64,000 nucleotides of DNA from Sialis fuliginosa. Taxonomy: Eukaryota; Arthropoda; Insecta; Megaloptera; Sialidae. The notes below the pieces were generated by a model. The model did no database searches and had not been told where the DNA came from. It saw nothing but the letters and a program-made list of their open reading frames with translations. The position numbers were made by a program, and so were the translations under genes. This document shows positions 51,042 to 63,656 of this stretch, in pieces; the first letter of the stretch is position 1, and every line of letters begins with the position of its first letter. The DNA lies in NCBI GenBank assembly GCA_961205875.1, contig OY540811.1, positions 18,159,248-18,223,247 of the forward strand, read 5' to 3'.

Positions 51042-51281
51042 CAGGTGCTGGTGCTGAAGAAATGTTTAACTTTAAGAGCGTGTTTAAAATGTAAATGTTT
51101 ATAAGATAGATAGGGGATAAAACTTTTGACAAAGCTAGCTGAAATTCACATAGGGGATACATAAACAAATGCCTCTTGTTTTTTAATTATAAGTCGCTTT
51201 AAGAAGCCTCTCCAAATATTTGCATGTATTTTTTAAAATTTATAACATTTTTTTTAGATATAAAAAAATTATTTTCATATC

Positions 51282-51680
51282 TCTCTATATAAAAATGAAT
51301 GTTCGTTTGTATGAGGCTCATATACTCGGGAATTACTTAACCGATTTCAATGCGGTTTTCACCAATAGTTATATAATTTTTTTTAACTATGATCACGTCT
51401 CTTTCAAATATTTTATCGAACAATTTGAAAATATCGAAATTGATTATGATTGTTGTTATTAACCTATTTATTTTTAACTATACCTGGTGTTTCCTGGGAG
51501 TTTGAAAATATTATTTTACACGGTTTTCTCAGTAACTACTGAATGGATTTTACTCCGCTTTTCACTAATGGATAGGTTAGGTTTAGGTATATAATTTATT
51601 GATATTTTGTGTAAATTTCGGAAAAAAATTCGTGGTGAACCGTGTGTTGTGTGGGCATATTGAATATTTTAGGTTACTAT
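51282..51680 (+). mobile_element. Helitron 5' portion, ~230 bp upstream of receptor exon 1
   Basis: TCTCTATATAAAAATGAATG followed by TTCGTTTGTATGAGGCTC and ACTTAACCGATTTCAATGCG is the typical insect Helitron 5' start. A second typical segment (CTCAGTAACTACTGAATGGA) follows at about 51528. No CTRR hairpin end was found. The frame at 51220..51462 is incidental. Confidence 0.65.
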
Positions 51681-52865
51681 GATTTTGTGGATATTAACCC
51701 ATATTAAGAATAAATGAAATCTTTCAAAATTGCAGCTAAAAAATTTTTTTTTGTAAGGCGCTTAAAAATTAAAAAAAAAACAACTGTTTTTGATGTTTTG
51801 ATTTGGAATGATGATTTTTAGTGCATGCTTTTTTGAATATGTCCATTGTTACGATGAATACCTGCTGAATCTGGAAGTGATGTTGTTGCTCGTCAGTATG
51901 GTCTTCTTCTTGGCTTGTGTAACTGAATGATGGCATTTTTTTATTGAGATTATTATGAATTATCGAAAATAACATTAATATTCAAACACTATAATGTATA
52001 TATCTTTATGTATTTAGCATTCCATTAGAGATTTGTTTAATATTTTAACATTAGAAATATTTTGAGGCTAATTTAAACCATAAATTGAGTGCACTGTTAT
52101 TAATAAGTCTTATTATTTTTATGTTACGTAGGTAGTATGAATATATTCCTGATGAAGTGTTAAAAAGTTTTTTTAGTACTATATATTTATGTGTAGATAG
52201 TATATATATTATTTATTAGATAATTTCAGTTACCAATTAAGTTTATTTTTATTATATCTGTATAATAAATAGGTAATATTAATTAATTTAATATATTGCA
52301 ACAGAAACTCGACGCTCCCTGATGTTTTGGCAAAAAATAATTCCTTACGTAAAAGGTAAATGAAAATATAAGATTATCCATATAATAGTACCAAGGTTAT
52401 ATAAAAAATATTCAACAATGAAAAATTGAAAAAAAGCGTAATAATAATAATCCGGTAAAATTGACCATGTATGGAAGCAAAAAATTTTTATCATCATATT
52501 TCCACACAAACTGTGAATTCACTTAAAGTTTAGATGCAATTTATATATTTTATGTGCAAAAGAGATTTCTCTTATATCCTATTTTCCCTTTTCGTGAAAA
52601 TAAGTACACTTGTAAAATGGAATTTAACGATTTCATGTGGTGAAGACGTTAAATGTGACTTCCTATTTTTTATTTTTTAAATATAATAAAAATGGATTTA
52701 ACTATTATGTTAATATAGAAAACGTAATATATAAAAATTAAATGATAAGTAAAGTAAATATAAAAAGTAAATTAGGGTGATAATATTGTGTTAATCACTA
52801 TAATGTGACGCAAATAATAATGCATTTGTAGAAATAACGTGTATTTTAGAGAGGTTGTTTCGTTT

Positions 52866-53420
52866 TTAAGGTTCCGAAGAAACCCTATTAATATCACTTT
52901 GTCGTCCATCCTTTTCAGTCAAAGCAAAATACTTGTATACTATATAAGCTAGAAAGTTGAATTTTTTACTGAACATGTAAAATGATGCCCTTTAATAAAA
53001 AATGTACACATTTGTTGAAAAAATAATTATTTTTTTTGTACTAGGACATTTGGTACATTAAAATGTATAACCAAAGCAGCGAAATTCAACCCTCTTTTTT
53101 ATTTTTTTTCTAAATAAAAAATGGCGCCTGCAAAGGGTTTTAAAGCAAATCTAAAACGACAAATACTAAAATCAACAATATTATTATTATTAAATTTATT
53201 TTGAAATAATAGGGAGGGTTGTCATAGAGTTTTTAATTTTTATTTTCATATCTAGGCATTTGTGGTGTCGAAATATATTGTAGATCTCAATTAGTAGAAT
53301 ATGACATCATTTTTTTATATTTTTTTCTAACTCGAAAATGCACCTGTAAGTGGCTCCAAATAGTCCACGTAGTACGTACTTCGGAACCCTTTTGGCATAC
53401 ACCCGTGTGTGTCTTGACTA
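52866..53420 (+). repeat. GGTTCCG-type dispersed repeat, copy 3
   Basis: It starts AAGGTTCCGAAGAAACCCTA and contains AAAATGGCGCCTGCAAAGGG. It ends CCACGTAGTACGTACTTCGG, AACCCTTTTGGCATAC, GTCTTGAC. It is shorter than the copy at 15824 but similar along its length. Confidence 0.75.
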
Positions 53421-54237
53421 AATTATTATTCTTTTTTTGTTATTTCTACAATACCATAAATTTTAATGGAACTTCATCTACATTGGTTTTATACATTTGA
53501 AAATTTGCAAGTCTTCTGCAGTAATCATAAAGTTATTACGCGATTCTCGATACAGAAATCGTTAATTAATTTGATCATTATTTTCATCGCACAAAAAACC
53601 TACTTGGCAATCATAACAAAGCATTCAAAAGCCAATAATACATAATTGTTTTATGTTTTCTGTATAATATTATTATTATTATTTAAATCTCCACTAGTTA
53701 GGAAATTATTGTGATTAAATCTAATTTTTTTGATAGATGTTTTCGTTTTGAAACCCCCAAAACCACCGAAGTATTTTTAATTTCACTTTTAACATGGCAT
53801 ATTTATATATTGGTTGAGTTTTAATAATATTTTTTAAACAAATCAGTTAAGAAAAGTAAATAATTGAACCATTAATTATTAACATTTAAAAAAATTGTAT
53901 TATTATAAAATTGTATAATTATCCAGAACAACATGCAAGTGTAGTACTCTAATTGGTAACTTTATAACGAATGTATGTAGATATTAACCACTGTAAATTA
54001 GAGAATTTAATCACTACTTTGTTGGATTATGTTGCTTGTACACCCTTTAGTTAGAAAAATATTAATTATATACCAATCAATAATATATTTAAAATTATGT
54101 TTGACTGATCTACATTGTATATTTGAATATATGTATTATGTATATTATCAAAAGAAGTTGGCAGTATATTTTCAGCCAACCTGAAGTGTACAAAAGTGTT
54201 CAATACTTTCAAGATACCTGTTTTTAGCTTATTAGTT

Positions 54238-54292
54238 TATGAGATATTTTGCTCTGAATTGGAAAGAACGGACGGACGGACGACAAAGTGAG
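54238..54292 (-). repeat. GGTTCCG-family fragment
   Basis: TATGAGATATTTTGCTCTGA followed by GGACGGACGGACGACAAAGT matches one end of the repeat at 18640-18710. The rest is missing. Confidence 0.6.
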
Positions 54293-54516
54293 TCTAAAAA
54301 TAGAAACCGAACATCGTTTAAAAATGCTTAAAAGTTTAAGAAAAAGATGTTTTTGGAAACTATTTGATAAAATTATTGTTAGATGAAACTAGAATATCTG
54401 AGTATCTGTATTGACAAAACTTTTAAGTAAAAATTAATAAAGATGTCTTCATGTTGTGTTCGATTATTTTTTTATATTGGTTTAGTTATTTACAGGGATT
54501 TTTTGAAAACAAAAAG

Positions 54517-54645
54517 GTGCCGGAACTCACTTCTAGTCAAGCTTTTTACTAAAGAAAATTATATTCAAATATTATTTAAATTAACTTTAAAGCAGCTTTT
54601 TTTATGCCACGAAAAAAAGTAGCCGGAACGCCGTTCCATCGTGTT
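54517..54645. mobile_element. Possible small DNA element with GGTGCCGGAAC / GCCGGAACGCCGTTCC motifs
   Basis: GGTGCCGGAACTCACTTCTA (54517) and GTAGCCGGAACGCCGTTCCA (about 54619) stand out by GC content and resemble termini seen in arthropod non-autonomous elements. Boundaries and target duplication are not established. Confidence 0.3.
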
Positions 54646-57257
54646 ACATTACAAAAAAATCGTGGTAATTTATCATAATATGATTATTTATCATATTTTA
54701 GGGTAATTCGATAAATATTAATAATTCTTTATCAAAAATTTGTATTCGTTCAATAACAGAAGCAGCAATTTAACTTTATGCAAACCTCTTTTATAATGTA
54801 TAAAATGCTTGCATTATTTAATCTTTTTATACTCAAATCCCGTATATTTATAATTATAATATTATAATTATATAATTATAAATATAACAATCATCACTAA
54901 CCTAAAACAATTTTTAAACACTAGCATTCAAAATAATAGTCTAGTTTGCTCTCTTTAAAATCTGTTAAATGCAATAATTAATATTAATTTACGACAATTT
55001 ACGTCAGCAAAAACCAGGCAAGAAACTTTGAAAAATGATCTTTAGCTCACTAACTATAAGTTTAAGGTTATTGACCTAACACCCCTTTAGTTGTGAACTA
55101 TCCGTATTTTTTTCAATAAAAAAAATATTTGATTTCGAAAAATTTAGTTTTTAATATTAATACAGAACACATGTACATTTAAGGTTATTCGATATTTAGA
55201 GCAATCGATGTATTGATAAAAGTTTAAAATTTTAATGTTATATGTATGGATAGCTCATATATTTTACTAATTTTTTTCAATATTGAACGTGTGGGTTTTC
55301 AGTAATTTGATATTAAAAAAAGAGTTTTTAATACATGGTAAATGAGAACTTATAAAACACATACATTTTTCACGTGTTTTTACAAAGACTGTGATGGCTG
55401 CCATATTTGGCTATTTTTAATTCTTCTTCTTCTATGTGTTTTTTTGTCAACTGGATCTTATGGCTGTTTTTAATTATTTTGAATAAACCTGGTTCTGAAA
55501 CTACACGTGAATGTATGTGTTTTTTAATTTTTATGGTATTTAAAAGGGTTGAAGTTTCGAATAATCAGTATTTAAAACGTGTCTGTATAGAATTGTTGTG
55601 TAGAATTTCAATAAATACAGCACTTCCTGCGATTTTTCTCATTTACTGTGTATTAAAAACTTTATTTTTAATATCCAATTACGTAAAAACCATACGTCAA
55701 ATATTAAAAAAAGTAAGTAAAATATGTATTTGAGCAATCCATAAATAACATATTAAAATTTTAGATTTTTATCTATACTATAAGTACTTATAATATTTTA
55801 TATGTATTATTTCACTGTATTTGTTACACAGATAAATTTATTTATAAAATTTAATTAAATTATTCTCACACTTTCCATTGTTTCTTGTTTTCTTTCTTAA
55901 CAAGTTACTAATTTTCCTGCAAGTTGTAAAGTTCTAGAGTAAATATTTGGAACTGAAAATACAATTAATGTTTACAACATATTATTATAATGAATTGATA
56001 TAAACTATAAATGATTGTTCTAATTATAATTTTACGGAATTATAAGATACATAAACGAATTTGTTTCTCGGATTCATTTGGGAAAAAAATCGTAAAACAT
56101 AATAAATATGTTTATTTCATTTATTACTTAATTGCAAATTGTAACATTTTTTTTAGTATTCTATTTATAATTACATAAAAGTCTATAAACTAACTTTAAA
56201 AGACCAAAAATATTATTCTTACACGAATCAATTGAATTTGCATTGATACAAAAATATAATATGCCTGTAATATTCTAATTAATAAGCACTAATAAATTTA
56301 ATTTTTAATATGATTCTATGAAAGGGAAATAAAGTGTTGCTCATCAAAAATTTAATTATATTTTATTTTTGAATTTGTTAATTAAAGTTATTTTCGTTCC
56401 AGTCTGTTGACGTTATTTATATTTGAATATTCCTTTAATATTCAGGCATTAAAAAATATTAACGTAAGAAACATATCGCAAAAGAAAACTTGAAAAATAT
56501 AAATAATTTAATACATTTGTTATTATTCTTTATTACACCGCCACACATTATTTTTTGAAAACGTATAATGTAACTAAGAATAAAAAAAACAACGTAATGC
56601 CCATGTGGTTAAAATGTAAAATACAACATTGAAGCAATTTAGACATAATATCTTGAGATTCTCTTGCGTTATTTCAATAACATTTTGTTATTTTTCTTTT
56701 CCATATTTTATATAATCGAGAATGGCTTTGACGTATCCGTGAATTGGATATTATTCCACACACGTTATAGAACCATTGATCTTTCGGATTTTATTTTTTG
56801 AAGCACTGTCATCGTAATATGCAAATATTTGAAGTTAAAGTATTTATAATAAAGTTGAAACCAAGGATGAAAATTGATAATCTTCTATTAGTTTTAATTT
56901 CAAACCAGTTTATCTGTAGGTACAATATTTTTTATTTATATTCTCCTATTCATCTAAATACTCCCTCCTGTCCTCCCAGTAATCGATAGGTACTTAAAAG
57001 AAATTGAGTTAATAAATTCTAAATTACTAAAAAATTATCCACTGGATTTAAATTTGAACAATATTGATTAAAAGTCCGCGCACACTACATACTTTCAGTC
57101 GGTTGACTGAAAAAATCAAATGAACTTCCTGATTCTCATTTAATTAAAAAATTGGGAAATACTATATCAGTCGACTGGCGATGAGTAGAGTGCTCACATT
57201 GCCAATCGTACAATCGGCCGATAGTTCGTTACAAAAATTGCGATTGGCTATGGAATC
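54646..57257. other. AT-rich stretch with no recognised gene
   Basis: It contains an open frame of 108 codons at 55407..55733 (+), rich in I, L, F and C, with a hydrophobic C-terminal half. Chance could produce one such frame in this window, and no family motif is visible, so it is not called a gene. Confidence 0.4.
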
Positions 57258-57259
57258 TA

Positions 57260-58351
57260 CACTGAAAAAAAATTAATGGATACAAATAACTCAAATTATT
57301 TGAGTCATATTTACTGTAAGCAAATAAATTTTAGTTGTACTAAATAATTAATTGACGGTGGGTCTAATAACCCAATTATTTATAGGAACTTATTTTGATC
57401 CAAATATCCTAATTTATTGATACAAATTAATGTCATTTTATTCAATAAAAATTCTTTGAATTGATGTATTTGATGATTTATTACACATAATAAATATTTT
57501 TGATCGAAATATTTACTAATTGTAAGTTGATTTCAATTCAAATTATGCGCAGGAAATATATACTTTTTTAATTGAATAAATTAAAACTATTCGACGCAAC
57601 TAATTTACACATTTGATCTGAATAAAATTTTTTGTTGATGCCTAAAATATAGTATCTTGGACCAACAAAATACAATTATTCGATACAATTACTCCAGAGT
57701 ACGCAATTTACCTCTCACTAGAGAACTGTATTTCTGCTCCGTATATAGGTACGTATAAGATATATCAAATACAAATCCCCTAACCATAAAAATTGTAATA
57801 GTTTAGACTTATACGTGTTTTAATAGCAATGCTATCATCATCAGAGTCCTAAAGACACTAACTTAAATCTAAATAACTACGACTATTTATATACCTTATA
57901 GAAACTACTGAACCAGAACTTATCCTGGAACGGTAATCGTATAAGATAGCCAAATTCTAACTGACTTAAGGTAAACCCAGTTGTATAATTTGGAGAGGAC
58001 GGAGTGTGACACCCGTTTTCTAAGGTTCAGTCAATTCTACTTGCTTGTAAAGTCGGGCTCATCAAGATTTGAAATTCGTTGTGCGGTGACTCGGACCATA
58101 TCTTTAGAAAATATAACTCAAGTACAAGAGTTTAAAGAAATAAGTACGAAAAATTATTGGGTTAAACGAAAAAAATCATTTTTTAATAAAATAAAGGAAA
58201 ACTTGGTTCAAACTGTTATTTACTTGATGCATCGAATCAAAATATTTGAATAATTCGTAATTCTTGTAAATAATGTTGAACTTGATCGTATTAAAGCTAA
58301 TTATTTCGATCAAAGAAATAGTTATTTGTTCCTAGCAAATTTTTTTCAGTG
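57260..58351 (+). mobile_element. TA-flanked MITE, CACTGAAAAAAAATT family, copy 2 (with nested insertion)
   Basis: The ends are CACTGAAAAAAAATTAATGG and AAATTTTTTTCAGTG, with TA at 57258-57259 and 58352-58353. It is similar to 23426-24363 along its length, except for an extra 175 bp at 57763-57937. The frame at 57981..58253 is a shadow. Confidence 0.82.
57763..57937. mobile_element. 175-bp nested insertion with an 11-bp target duplication
   Basis: CGTATAAGATA occurs at 57752-57762 and again at 57938-57948, flanking 175 bp that the sister copy at 23.9 kb lacks. The insertion includes TGCTATCATCATCAGAGTCC. No clear terminal inverted repeat or A-tail was seen. The duplication length suits a SINE-like or Mutator-like insertion. 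Confidence 0.75.
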
Positions 58352-59239
58352 TACTATTGTTCGACTATTGCAGTATGTGCACCCACTATCAATAATTTTT
58401 TTAAAACTGGGATAAATCGGTACTGCAGCTCTAACCCGATCAAAATATCGACCGACTTAAAATAATGTGCGCGGGTTCTTAGGTGTTACAATGGAAACAT
58501 TTCAAAAATGTATTTTCATATAAATTTGAAAATAATAATTTTAAAAATCAGGTATGCAATCCCGGAGTGATAAGTTAGTTACTTCTGGTAAAGTGGAGCA
58601 AGTTGTAATCAAATTATAGATATTACTCTATATATTCTATTGTACATGAATTTGATCTGGGTGTTTTATAATGGGTATTTTAATTAGCTTACTTAAAGGT
58701 ACTTTCGGCAGGAAACCTTTAGGTAGACTAACTGTTTCATGTATGGTTGTATATACATATATTTTCTTATTTATTCTAAATGATCCGGGTGTTCGGTGAT
58801 GTCCGTTTATATTGCAATTTAGAAAAAGGTTTCATGATGTTATAGCTATGAAGTCATGAAATGTTGTCTAAAAAGTACGGTTGAATTTCCTTTTGAACTT
58901 TTATAAAAATATTTTTTTGATATTTGATACGCCTGGTTCTTTTTGACTAATCATACTGTTTTATAATTAAAATATATACATATAATAACATACTTATCCC
59001 TTAAGTACTATATTTTGTGATAAATCTATAAATAAGAATTAAAGTGCAAAATTGAAAACCTATGTTCTAGTTGGAATCGATGCTATGATAATACGGTATT
59101 TCCATTAAATTTACCACAACGGAAACTCACTCGTTGTCAGTGCAATTTATGTGGATACTAATTTCCGGCTTATATGTAGCTTATTGTTAAAAGCACTAAC
59201 TACTTTGTTTATTATAAAATATAATAAAAAAAAGTACTG

Positions 59240-59508
59240 CAGATAAGATTAATCTGACTCGTCTCGTTTTTTTTTGGAACTGAAGTTTCATCTCGATCTT
59301 GAATTTTACAAGTGACAGTCCCGTATCAAAATTATTTTAGTCCGTCTCATTTTAGTTTCACCTCGTACACATGTGGAGACCGAGACCGTAATGATCTCGT
59401 CTCGTTCGAATTATGTCAATCTCGTCTCGTCAAAATTTAAGGCACTCTCGTCCCGCTCTTATTTTTGTTTCGAAACCGAGAAAATTTTTGTCTCGGCGTG
59501 TAGCCCTA
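59240..59508 (-). mobile_element. Possible hAT-like end with repeated CTCGTCTCGT motifs
   Basis: The right edge reads TCTCGGCGTGTAGCCCTA, so on the minus strand it begins TAGGGCTACACGCCGAGACA. Inside are repeated TCTCGTCTCGT / GACTCGTCTCGT / CTCGTCCCG motifs. The partner end and target duplication were not confirmed. Confidence 0.35.
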
Positions 59509-59982
59509 CATACGAATAGCTAAAAAAATATTTAATATTTTTATGATATTAATATTTATAACATACTACATGTAAGATAACTAACTGTCAAAACATCAAA
59601 GAATAAAAACAACTTAGTATACCATTCATAAAATATACAGGTGTAGGTAATGTGTGAAATTAAAATACCAAAATGATATAATTTGTATCCAAAAATAAAC
59701 AGGAAATTATAATTCGAAGTAATTTATGTATGTAAGAAAGTACTTTCCTTTATTTTAAGAGTATATTCTACTCTAATAATGAGTAATAACGTTCTATTAA
59801 AATTTAAGATTTATGTTTTTATTTCAAGAAAACATTGTAAAATAAGTGCATGAGATTTTTCGAAATTAGGCGCATAGAATCGAATTCCTATAAATTGTAC
59901 CTACGATATAATATTAATTATAATGCCCCTTAATAAAAATTACAAATTATGTAACAAAATAATCAAATTCTTATAAAATATG

Positions 59983-60100
59983 GATCGTGGCTTCTGGGTG
60001 TAAGCCGCGTCGATTCGTCACACATTGCAAAGATGCACATCTTTAGGGCTCTTTTACACTCAGATCCATATCAAGATCACCGCGGATGCCTCAAGACTTC
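59983..60100 (-). repeat. 'GTCTTGAGGC' dispersed repeat, inverted copy
   Basis: Reverse complement: GAAGTCTTGAGGCATCCGCG, GTGATCTTGATATGGATCTG, GCAATGTGTGACGAATCG, CGGCTTACACCCAGAAGCCA. This is a shortened relative of the copy at 49730. Confidence 0.7.
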
Positions 60101-60761
60101 TAATAAAATATTTTAATTTAAAAAATTCAAAGAAAAATTAATTGTATAATAAAAGCAATTCACTCAATATTTTTAATTTAATTGCATTTATCATAATTAT
60201 TATGGGTCAATTCTAACAGACGAGATTACAATAAGATGTTACTGAAATGCATTTTCAGTATTTCTAGGCAGGGAAATCTGTTATCGACTGTTGTGGAAAC
60301 AGGAAGAACAAATAATGTTATATATGTGCGTTTATATATGTATGTACGATCTTGTAAGGTTGTATATATGTATGTATACACCGACATATTTTTATTTAGT
60401 TTTCCGATTCTTGGTGTAACATTATTTATGATTTTCTCGAGTCTGAAGGGAAAATGTACACAAATTTAAAAACATTACCTACAGGATTTTCTGACACGAG
60501 ATTGCAAATATAATGAAAGAGAAATTAAATAAAAATACGTTTCCTCTTCAACGACTTCTTCTTCATCTAGAAACGAATTATGTAAGAGGTTGGAGGAGTT
60601 ATTTTTTGAAAAACAAATTAACAACATTATCAATTTTTTGTTCCAAATTAATCCATTACCTACAGCTAAGTTTGTAGATGAGTTCTAGAATATTTATTTT
60701 ATTCGTCATATGGAAACTTTATTAAGAAAGTATAGTTAAACAATAAGAGTATATATGTATA

Positions 60762-61296
60762 AGGTACTGGCACCAGTTATGGTCGCTATAAGAACTAGGT
60801 TGATTGTAATTAACGGGTTTCATTTTTGTAATTCTCATGAACTCATGTTACTAATAAAATAAGTAACTATTTATTTAATCAATTTAATTACCAAAGTCCG
60901 CAAAAATAGTTTGTTTTTTAAAATTATAACCTTTTGTTTTATTTATGTTTTTATTTCTCCAGTAATGGATAAAGTAAAAACAGTAATGAGCACGTACTAC
61001 GACATAAAAGATATAAAAGAAAGAATCGTTGAATTTGAAACAATGTAAAGCAGATGCTATGATAATATAATAATTAATAAATAAATTATATTAATAATTA
61101 GTTTAAATGTCAACCATTTTGACACCTATTGGCCGATTGTCATCAAATCACACTGTAAGACAGATAAATGTCTATATAGATTAATATTCAGAAATGGTAG
61201 TAATCAAATATCAACAAATATTTCTTCTTCTTCTTCAGTACATTAAATTAAATATAGCCATTACTGGGGTCATATCCAAGACTGGTATCAGTACCT
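60762..61296 (-). mobile_element. TA-flanked MITE, AGGTACTGGCACCAG family, copy 3
   Basis: The ends are AGGTACTGGCACCAGTTATGG and CCAAGACTGGTATCAGTACCT, with TA on both sides. It is 535 bp, in the same orientation as the copy at 8393 and opposite to 29188 and 40559. The frame at 61235..61441 (minus) only overlaps it by chance. Confidence 0.87.
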
Positions 61297-61298
61297 TA

Positions 61299-63361
61299 TA
61301 TGAGCCAAGTTTTGAAATAACTATATATCTAAGAGTTATCCGAAGAAAATAAGACCCACACATATGTTTTAAATAATAAAAAAAACTATTCATCTTTGTT
61401 TCTATTAAATCTCCAAATAAAAATAAAAATATGTTATTCAATATACATAATAATGACTATTATATTATATTAATTGTATTGGCAACCACCGAAGTGTGAC
61501 GATTCTCGCTAAAATCATATTCAATATTTTCGCAAGAAAATGTAAATTTTAGAATGTTCCTCCATCATTTTTTTGTATACCTACACTTTCGATCTAAATA
61601 ATTTTTTTTATTGTTTTTACATAAGTATATTGTACTTTTTATGCACGTAAATAATTTACTGCTGATTTTTCATTGACATGAAAGAGCCAGGTTTTTATGA
61701 TTATTGAACTTATTGTATTTTTGGTATTTCTGACATAAAAAGTTCCTTATACCTAATATATTACGATATTTTAATTGTTTCATTTCGGGTATTATAAAGA
61801 ATTTGTCCTTTATGTTTGATATCAAATCGTTATGAATTGTTTGCGATGTTAAAGCAGTGGTCATAAATATACATATAATAATGAAAATGATAAGTATTTA
61901 TGACATACACTTATCAGCAATGCTTTTAGATCACTGATTTCTATTTAACGCGCTTGTATCAAGGTCATTCATATTATATACTATAAAATTGATTACAACT
62001 ATCAGTGGATTGTCATTTATATTTAATACTCCGCAGGTAGCGTTAGCTTAACTTTTGCTCTTGACTCTAGAACTAATTCTTTATAATATTAAAGATTTGA
62101 TATTTTGCGATTATATTATTGATGTATAGAAGTTTAAAGAGCTGATTTCTTTGTTTATTTTCAATTATTTTATTTTCAATTACATTGACGAATGAATATA
62201 TTGCTAGTACAGTGATCTTGTTTCTATAAAATTAATGTAAATATTTTTAAACAGTTGAAATATAGAAGTTGAACCGTTTCTGGTTGGATGAGAAATAAAA
62301 GGCCAACAATTACAAAAATATATTGTTTGAGTATCACTGAAACTATTGAACTTAGAGCGAGGTCAAAACCGAAATCTGATATGAAAGACATGATATAAGA
62401 TACTTCAGGGTTTTGTTCGCTTTTTCATATTATATAAGACACGATATTAACATTCTTGCTGTTAAAGAACATACATACTTCTGGTAATTGCATTTCGGGA
62501 AAACTGGATTTTCATTATTAGTTATTTTATTTTATTTCTTTACATATAATGTCCACCGGCGCCAGATTTATTTCGATAGCTTCACTATTTTAACAATTTT
62601 TTTTGTACATTCCAGTAAATGTTTTAATATTATATTGAAATTAATAAAATTATGTTTTTAAATAAAATTAAATAGGCAATGGTTTATCTACCGGGTATTG
62701 TTTTTAAAGGTTTTCTAAAGAAATATTTCCAAAAAATTTTCAGAAAAAATGTTTCAGACAAAATTTATGGTTTTGAGTAGGCTAAATATTTACATTATGG
62801 TTTGACCTTAAAAAGGTCACCTTGATGGGTTTTCAGGTTAAACTTTTTCTTTTCAAATCTAAATCTATATTTTTTGTTGTAGAATCGTAATTAACGAGAG
62901 AAAAAAACAACTTTTTCTGAAACTTTTTTTTTTTAAAATGTCCATTATTAATAGTTCCGATATGTTGTCTACTGATTAAAAACCGTTATGTTCTAATACG
63001 TGAATATGCGCCGTATAATCAAACTGTCAAATACAAGTCAGCACCTTCTATTGATGTTTCATTTTAATTTTTGTTTGTATTTTTATTTTTGTTTATTCAC
63101 AGTTTAACGAGAAGTTCAGCACAGTTATGCTTGTGTCTTTTGTGAAATCAAAACCATTTTATTTTTATAATTTTTTTTAGAAAATATCAATTGTAATTTT
63201 CCTATTCAGTTATTCAATATGAATTGTTGGTTTAGTTACTTAAATGAACTTTTTCTAGTATAAATATCATAAAGTCTAAATCATTGATTCTTAACATTTT
63301 AAGAGTCCGAATTATTAGAGTCAAAATCAAATAAAATTTAAAAAAGCTATACAGTTTTAAA
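61299..63361. other. AT-rich stretch with no recognised gene
   Basis: Short open frames only (for example 61670..61864, minus). No terminal repeats or tandem arrays were identified. Confidence 0.4.
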
Positions 63362-63656
63362 AAGACAAAATAACAACACGGTGTTTTTTAGCACTACGTA
63401 TTTAATTAAAAATGTATACGGTTTGTTGCAATTTTGTAAAAAAAAAACACAATTTTTAGGGTTCCGTATAGAAAACTAGGAACCCTTATTTATATACATA
63501 TATTATAACGAACACTGTAGCAAAAATAGTTTATGAAACAATTTTAAATAACTCTTTTTTATAAATCTTACTGATAATGACTACGGAACCCTTTCATGTG
63601 CTTGCCAAATACGCACTTAACCGTTTTATTTTGTTTTTATGATCTAAACAGGGCAC
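63362..63656. mobile_element. Second copy of the 36-kb MITE, interrupted by a GGTTCCG element
   Basis: The outer parts match the MITE at 36025-36165: CAAAATAACAACACGGTGTT on the left, and TTTTATTTTGTTTTTATGATCTAAACAGGGCAC on the right. They are split by bases 63458-63619. The extreme left end is decayed. Confidence 0.65.
63458..63619 (-). repeat. Internally deleted GGTTCCGTA-type element nested in a MITE
   Basis: On the minus strand it starts AAGTGCGTATTTGGCAAGCA, then CATGAAAGGGTTCCGTA, as at 38445, and ends ATACGGAACCCT. It is about 162 bp against ~610 bp for the 38-kb copy. Confidence 0.7.

Noticed and set aside
55407..55733. 108-codon open frame with hydrophobic C-terminal half, possibly a chemoreceptor-like fragment
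   Set aside because: No family motif is recognisable, and a frame this long is within what chance gives over six frames of a 64-kb AT-rich window.
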